12,000 nt of DNA from Owenia fusiformis. Taxonomy: Eukaryota; Annelida; Polychaeta; Sabellida; Oweniidae. Within the stretch, counting starts at the first letter, position 1. Each line of letters starts with the position of its first letter. This document shows, piece by piece, positions 7,588 through 12,000 of this stretch. Location: the NCBI GenBank assembly GCA_903813345.2, contig CAIIXF020000449.1:1-12000 (forward strand). Direction: 5' to 3'. Position numbers and translations under genes: made by a program. The notes below the pieces were generated by a model. The model was not told the origin of the DNA and did not search any database. It saw nothing but the letters and a program-made list of their open reading frames with translations.

Positions 7588-7655
7588 CAATTTGGCCTCA
7601 TGGGCTACGTGCCTAGCTTCCATGCTCTAGGTTAGTCGATCGAGACCCATTCATG
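7588..7655 (+). ncRNA. tRNA-like sequence, probable SINE head
   Basis: TGGCCTCATGGGCTACGTG at 7593-7611 fits a Pol III A box (TGGCNNAGTGG-type), and CGATCGAGACC at 7637-7647 matches the B box GGTTCGANTCC at 8 of 11 positions, 44 bp away. Between them CCTAG/CTAGG could form a decayed anticodon stem. There is no intact cloverleaf, so a functional tRNA gene is unlikely. A tRNA-derived SINE fragment is the best reading. A SINE tail or target duplication was not found. Confidence 0.33.
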
Positions 7656-7679
7656 TCGAATTTTTTAATTTGCTTGTTG

Positions 7680-8150
7680 TCAAGATAAAATAAGTAGAGC
7701 AAAATCCAGAAAAAGTAGATCAAAAATACTCCAATGGAGTATAAAATTGTCACCAGGATTCCGAAATGAGACGAATGTTAACTCGTTAAATCTCGGTAGA
7801 TAAAGTAGGTCAGAAAATCCGGATTAATCCGAACAAGGTTCGGGAATATTCGTCATAAGAAGTAGATCAAAAATACTCCAATGGAGTATAAAATTGTCAC
7901 CAGGATTCCGAAATGAGACGAATGTTACTCGTGAAATCTCGGAAGATAAAGTAGGTCAGAAAATCCGGATTAATCCGAACAAGGTTCGGGAATTTTCGTC
8001 ATAAGAAGTAGATCAAAAATACTCCAATCGGAGTATAAAATTGTCACCAGGATTCCGAAATACGACGAATCAAATCGGCAAACTTCGGTATAATAATGAA
8101 GTGCATAAAAACCGAAATGATCCGAACAACGTTCGGATAAAATCGTGAAA
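7680..8150 (+). repeat. Tandem array, 146-147 bp unit, about three copies
   Basis: The word AAGTAGATCAAAAATACTCC begins at 7713, 7860 and 8006. The first two copies are almost identical and the third diverges in its second half. A partial copy precedes the array from about 7680 (AGATAAAATAAGTAGAGC compared with AGATAAAGTAGGTCAG). Each full unit carries dyads: TACTCC-AAT-GGAGTA, and in copies 1 and 2 the perfect palindrome CGGATTAATCCG overlapping CCGAAC-AAG-GTTCGG. In copy 3 the first and last dyads persist with changed loops. No coding capacity. Confidence 0.88.
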
Positions 8151-8183
8151 CAGGTGTCAGGGGCTTCCCCTCATCTTTCCCTA

Positions 8184-8282
8184 CATGGTTCTAAAACCCA
8201 TATATGGATCTATCACGTGACATTCAAAATGACGTTCCTATATGGTTCTATGGGCCTTATATGGATCTTTCTAACACGTGAC
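8184..8282 (+). repeat. 57-bp tandem duplication with two CACGTG boxes
   Basis: CATGGTTCTA at 8184 recurs as TATGGTTCTA at 8241, each followed by a TATATGGATCT word and a CACGTG E-box (8214-8219 and 8275-8280). It joins directly onto the 147-bp array on the left and the 86-bp periodic region on the right. A short dyad AGGGG-CTT-CCCCT lies at about 8159-8171 at the junction. Confidence 0.6.
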
Positions 8283-8299
8283 TAAATATACCAAATCAA

Positions 8300-8775
8300 A
8301 ATCAAAATTTTACTTAACCATTGGATGGGATTTCATAGAAAATATCCAACAAAACATATTCTCGTGATCCATAAATCACTTAAATTCGATCATTTTATCT
8401 TCACCCCTTGATGGAATTTTATGAAAGTAGTTATGAAAACACATCATCATGTAAGGGTTTTCACCTAAATTACCTCGTTTTATCTTGACCCTTTAATTGA
8501 ATTTCATTAAAAATTGTCACATAAAAAATATCATCATGTTATGATTTGTATTTAAATAAGACCGTTTCATCTAAATACTTGGATAATATTTCATAAAAAA
8601 TGCACTTAAAAATATTTCAGGATTTGCCTTAATTTATCAATGTAATGTAAGTATTAGATTGACTCTCAAATAGGGTTCTATTTTAAGTTTTTATTGAAAT
8701 TAATACTAGGCAGGACTCACTCTCTAAATAGCTAATAAAAATTCAACCCTTTGATGTGATTTCGTTGAAAAAAAA
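8300..8775 (+). repeat. Highly degenerate ~86-bp tandem repeat, 5-6 periods
   Basis: A box resembling CCCTTGATGGAATTTCAT recurs at about 8318, 8405, 8490, 8577 and 8746, that is at intervals of about 85-87 bp with one unrecognisable period in between (172 = 2 x 86). Independent landmarks keep the same step: TTTTATCTTCACC/TTTTATCTTGACC about 85 bp apart near 8393 and 8478, and TCATCATGT at 8444 and 8531 (87 bp). Identity between units is low, so this is an old array. Confidence 0.65.
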
Positions 8776-9335
8776 ATATGACAAGTCCAGAATCAAATGA
8801 TTTGTCCAGAACCTCTTAAGATTCTGTTGCTGGTTACAACCCAAAGAGCCATAATTCCATCTTAACCAGAAACCAGTGTTTTCAAAGCTTTATCTTGGTG
8901 CCCAGTTTTCATTAATAAGTCCACTTGCTCAGAAATTTTGTTATTCTAAAATTAGGGATATGAATTTTTCTTGTTTATCATCATTTTTGCAGATATCCAT
9001 ATAGTGTATAATTATATATACGCCCGAAGCCGTCGCTTTAATTTAAAGGTACAAGAAGGTTAATATTCAAAATAATTAATTTTGTTTGTCTCTCACGTGT
9101 ATTGTGAATTAAGGTTAGAATTTGGTATTGGAGATTCAAATGAAATTTTGAGACATTTCCAGGGTTAGAAACCCATGTGTGAACATAGCCAAGAGTGTTT
9201 GAATTAGCTTTTAATGGGATGTGTTTGTTTTGTATCAGACAGTCAGAGGATAACAATTGTTTAAAAATAAGGCCACACATTAGAATTGGTAAATAGTAGT
9301 TATACCCAGTGGAGCCAGGAGCGACATTCCCAATT
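8776..9335. other. Intergenic stretch, no gene seen
   Basis: AT-rich sequence with a poly-A run at its left edge and a duplicated GTCCAGAA word near 8786 and 8805. An acceptor-like TTTTTGCAG near 8983-8991 and a CACGTG at 9094-9099 are isolated. Minus-strand frames at 9038-9280 and 9280-9477 are short, without motifs, and the second overlaps the tandem array. Confidence 0.5.
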
Positions 9336-9339
9336 CAAG

Positions 9340-10060
9340 GGTAGGAATTGGTATGGTTATCACAAATATATTTATGCACATTAGTGTGTATATCGTGTGG
9401 TATATCCCAGCCGAGTACCCAGGTTCACGAAAACAATGTGTAAAATAAGAAAGGGAGAGTGTAATCAAAATATGCAATGAAGGGAAAAAGTATCAACAAT
9501 ATGTTATGGGCATTTGTGTGTGTATTGGGGAGTATATCCCAGCCGAGTATCCCAGTCCCAGGTTCATGAAAACAATGTGCCTCAGGCAATGTGTAAACTA
9601 AGAAAGGGAGAGGGTTATCAAAAATATGACATGAAAGGGAAAGGTATCAAAAATATGTTATGCGCATTTGTGTGTGTATTGGGGAGTATATCCCAGCCGA
9701 GTATCCCAGTCCCAGGTTCATGAAAACAATGTGTCTCAGGCAATGTGTAAACTAAGAAAGGGAGAGGGTTATTAAAATATGTCATGAAAGGGAAAGGTAT
9801 CAAAAATATGTTATGCGCATTTGTGTGTGTATTGGGGAGTATATCCCAGCCGAGTATCCCAGTCCCAGGTTCATGAAAACAATGTGTCTCAGGTAATGTG
9901 TAAACTAAGAAAGGGAGAGGGTTGTCAAAAATATGACATGAAAGGGAAAGGTATCAAAAAATATGTTATGCGCAATTGTGCATTTGTGTGTGTATTGGGG
10001 AGTACCTGTATATCCCAGCTGAGTATCCCATCCCCAGGCTAATGGTACCAATGTGTAAAC
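9340..10060 (+). repeat. Tandem array, 153-163 bp unit, about five copies
   Basis: The word CATTTGTGTGTGTATTGGGG starts units at 9511, 9665, 9818 and 9981, with a diverged, shorter copy from about 9379 and a partial tail before it. Each unit contains TATATCCCAGCCGAGTA, CCCAGGTTCA, AACAATGTG, AAGAAAGGGAGAG and GGGAAAGGTATCAAAAATATG. The last copy breaks off near 10060. Because the period is not a constant multiple of three, the frames it opens on either strand are artefacts. The layout resembles the repeat cores of pearl/HINE-type elements described in bivalves, but I see no diagnostic termini. Confidence 0.9.
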
Positions 10061-10860
10061 TCAAAGGCAAATTCCCATGGTTGCAGTTGTGCCTCTGTTA
10101 GGTACAGGTCATAAGTGTCTCCAGTTATATAAAGTCTATCAGTAATTGTTAATTGATAGACATTGTCCTTGTCCTATTTATTCCTAAGGTAAAGAGAACT
10201 TCCACAAAATATATCAAATTCACATTCTAGAGTTTATAAGCAAAGCAAAGGAAAGTGCATTGATTAGACTGAAATCATGAATGAGTAATGGAGTGTGAAT
10301 AATCAGAGTTTATAATGAATGAACCATATTCCAGTTCAAAGGGTGGTTTATTTGTTGTGAAGAGTATAAGTATGAATGTGATTATCAGGATCACATTGCT
10401 CTCATTGACCCATTGACCAGGTGTACCAATTCTAAATCCCATGAGAAGTTAAGTACACAAGTGTGTTCAGATAATATGACCAGAGCTGTCAATCAAAATT
10501 TACATAAGTGTGCTACCATAAATTGCCCCTCCCCCTGTTATCTGTGGGAATGGTGATTTGGTTTTTGTTTGGGTTTCCAGAAGACAAATAAATAGAAATG
10601 TGAAAATCACATACAGCCCCCTCCCCTTGGTGGTATCAGGTAACAGGGGATCTCATTAGAGTACCTGAATAAATCAAAATATGATATAATCGATATGTGT
10701 GCCCTTAATGACTTCATAAATGTGCCGAAATTGAAAGCATGTATGAATTGAAAATTAATGGTAAAAGGAATGGTAATTGATATTCATTGAAAGTCTTAGT
10801 TCAGGATCTCACAGGGATTGTCGAAAGGATACATGTGAATGATATTAGTACATGTGTAAC
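10061..10860. other. Intergenic stretch, no gene seen
   Basis: No convincing frame. A TATATAAA word lies at 10126-10133 without a matching initiator. A small inverted repeat pairs 10532-10544 (CCCCTGTTATCTG) with 10637-10649 at 12 of 13 positions, next to two C-rich words (GCCCCTCCCCC and GCCCCCTCCCC) that are direct repeats. Confidence 0.45.
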
Positions 10861-10894
10861 TCATAAAGATGAGAGGTGGCCACCTTTTTTTAGT

Positions 10895-11170
10895 AGAATC
10901 AGATCAGAGCGGAGCAGACAGAACAGACAGCCGACAGTTAGTTAGAATAAACAGATTAAAAGCAGTAAACAGCAGCAGAAATATATACAGCAGATAGTCA
11001 GAATAATCAAGCAGAACAATCAGAATTAGTGTTGATTTAGTTTACCAATAAAGTTTAAGCCAGTTATGTGCCAGTTGCACACTGGTGATCTCATTCACTT
11101 TAATGAGACACAGAAATTCAAGTGTAGAAACCAATTCAGGTAGTTAGTCAGTTAGTCAGACAGTTGATTT
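10895..11170 (+). repeat. CAGA/CAG-rich tract with a poly(A) signal; possible LTR-like remnant
   Basis: From 10895 the sequence is filled with CAGA, CAGACAG and CAGCAG words, and ends with TTAGTCAGTTAGTCAGACAG near 11143-11163. AATAAA at 11047-11052 is followed by a small dyad CCAGT-TGCAC-ACTGG. The layout loosely resembles an LTR (promoter-proximal region, poly(A) signal, U5), but no primer-binding site, TG/CA borders or target duplication could be placed, so it is only a low-complexity region with a possible polyadenylation signal. Confidence 0.3.
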
Positions 11171-11572
11171 ATGTGCTAATTCACAAGAGGTTAGGCATCT
11201 TTGTGCATCTATAGACACATGTACTCTATCATACAATCCTATTTGATTCAATGAAGTGTGTGCACCACCGAGAAAGTTATATCAAAAGGCATCCCTGGTA
11301 AAATATTCGAAAGGTCATAATGCAGAAATAATGTAACCTCTAGAAGTAAGCAATTAACATTAAAGACCATGGTATTCTTGAATATAATATTAATTGTTTT
11401 AACAGTTTCCTTATTCCTATGTGTAATTTTGTGCAACCTATTAATGAATCTAGTCCATTTAAACTTTTAATGGGTAGGGCTAGGTTCATTAGTTGGTGAT
11501 AAAATTTGCTTTAATAAAGTTATGGAACATTAATTATTCAAATTATACTACCATTGTAGATGATAAGGATAA
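11171..11572. other. AT-rich spacer, no gene seen
   Basis: No recognised repeat or coding frame. A 62-codon minus-strand frame (11248-11436) has no motif and is not called. The stretch ends at the proposed Helitron terminus. Confidence 0.5.
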
Positions 11573-11583
11573 CTAGACATTTA

Positions 11584-11604
11584 AAATCGCCACGGGGGCG
11601 ATTT
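11584..11604 (-). other. Terminal hairpin of the Helitron-like element
   Basis: AAATCGCC-ACGGG-GGCGATTT: 8-bp perfect stem, 5-nt loop, markedly GC-richer than its surroundings. It lies seven bases from the proposed CTAG terminus. Confidence 0.6.
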
Positions 11605-11650
11605 CGTAGAATGCCGTTCCTCGCCGCAGCAGCAAATTCGGTGCACAATT

Positions 11651-12000
11651 GACCTTTTTCAAGGTCACGCAGAGGTCGAATTCCAAAACCGAAAGCATAT
11701 TTAGAATCAGGGACATCCATACTTCATACTTGCAAAGAATTGGAATGAAAATCCTAGTTTTCAACTTTGAGGTCATTTGAAGGTCAATGTCAAAGGTCAA
11801 GGTCAAAATGGTGACCTTATTTACTCTATCCGAGTATAGTGTAATACAATGGTACCAATTTGGAATCAATTTGAGCGATTTTGATTTTTGAACTTGTTGA
11901 CCTTTTCAAGGTCACTCAGAGGTCGGATTCCAAAACCGAAAGCATATTTGGAATCAGGGGCTTCTATTCTTTATATCTGCTCAGAATTGGGATCGGATAC
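11651..12000 (+). repeat. ~248-bp tandem repeat rich in AGGTCA half-sites, 1.4 copies visible
   Basis: GACCTTTTTCAAGGTCACGCAGAGGTCG at 11651-11678 recurs at 11899 (GACCTTTTCAAGGTCACTCAGAGGTCG), each followed by ATTCCAAAACCGAAAGCATATT and GGAATCAGGG-type sequence. The period is 247-248 bp. Between the copies is a cluster of AGGTCA words at 11770, 11781, 11794 and 11800, with the complement TGACCT at 11812. The two minus-strand open frames here follow the repeat and are not credible genes. Confidence 0.8.

Larger units (their letters stand above)
11573..12000 (-). mobile_element. Candidate Helitron-like element, 3' terminus, continuing past the right edge
   Basis: On the minus strand a GC-rich hairpin with an 8-bp perfect stem (GGCGATTT/AAATCGCC, 11604-11584) is followed seven bases later by CTAG (11576-11573), and the next base is T. 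This is the standard layout of a Helitron 3' end: palindrome, then CTRR, inserted before a T. Upstream on the minus strand lies a ~248-bp tandem repeat, as is common in non-autonomous Helitrons and related elements. The 5' end (TC) would be beyond base 12000. No Rep or helicase coding is present here. Confidence 0.5.

Noticed and set aside
9514-10042. Two similar open frames repeated along the 154-bp array, suggesting a repeat protein
   Set aside because: Unit length varies (153, 154, 163), so the frame is not kept between units. The similarity is at the DNA level.
7713-10060. CRISPR-like regular repeats
   Set aside because: Units are contiguous 86-154 bp tandem repeats without unique spacers, in a eukaryotic context.
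10532-10649. 118-bp inverted repeat (CCCCTGTTATCTG arms) as a MITE
   Set aside because: Only 13-bp arms, no target duplication, and the adjacent C-rich words are direct rather than inverted, so it may be coincidental.
10855-11110. Possible solo LTR (TGTGTAAC... to ...GAGACACA) with internal AATAAA
   Set aside because: No primer-binding site, no matching target duplication and no second copy could be found, so only the low-complexity tract is annotated.
11538-11869. Overlapping minus-strand frames of 60 and 98 codons
   Set aside because: They lie across the Helitron-like hairpin and the AGGTCA repeat. Their sequence is dictated by the repeat and they contain no protein motif.

Overview
The window looks like gene-poor, repeat-built DNA from an animal nuclear genome. 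I found no complete host gene. Every long open frame I examined is either short and unrecognisable or a by-product of a repeat. The sequence is AT-rich and layered with foldback elements, satellite-like arrays and retroelement remains. Motifs such as CCAAGATGGCCGCC and chained AGGTCA half-sites are, from general memory, common in repeat families of marine invertebrates (molluscs, brachiopods, lower deuterostomes). I lean towards a marine invertebrate but cannot name the phylum from sequence alone.

Left end (1-584, minus strand): the 5' end of a Ty3/Gypsy-type LTR retrotransposon that runs off the left edge. Reading leftwards there is a probable LTR (about 584-245), a 2-nt spacer, a primer-binding site with an 18-nt match to the 3' end of tRNA-Ser(GCU) including CCA (242-225), an 81-nt leader, and the first 47 codons of a Gag-like protein (143-1).

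1106-3940: a 2.8-kb foldback element. Both arms are built from the same degenerate ~135-180 bp tandem repeat, marked by the CCAAGATGGCYGCC box, in opposite orientation. A 249-bp MITE with a 9-bp target duplication (2008-2274) sits inside the left arm. The central loop carries a possible coding relic and an A-rich tract.

4392-4495 is a short near-perfect inverted repeat. 4584-5423 is a second, independent foldback element of 840 bp, ending in AACGATAGG/CCTATCGTT.

5424-7680 is mostly featureless. It holds two copies of a 'GTCAGGG' minisatellite-like repeat, a weak TATA/initiator pair, a CTCF-like motif and a tRNA-like (SINE head) sequence.

7680-10060 contains four different tandem arrays in close succession: 147-bp units with conserved palindromes, a 57-bp duplication, a very degenerate 86-bp periodicity, and a 154-bp array.

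10060-11572 is mostly unannotatable, with a CAGA-rich tract and an AATAAA signal near 11047.

Right end (11573-12000, minus strand): a candidate Helitron-like 3' terminus (8-bp-stem hairpin, then CTAG followed by T). It is attached to a ~248-bp tandem repeat carrying many AGGTCA nuclear-receptor-type half-sites and continues off the right edge.

The features do not form a gene system. They record layered transposon insertion and satellite amplification. The strongest biological themes are the long hairpin-forming elements (potential dsRNA or small-RNA sources) and the recurrence of AGGTCA half-sites in two unrelated elements.
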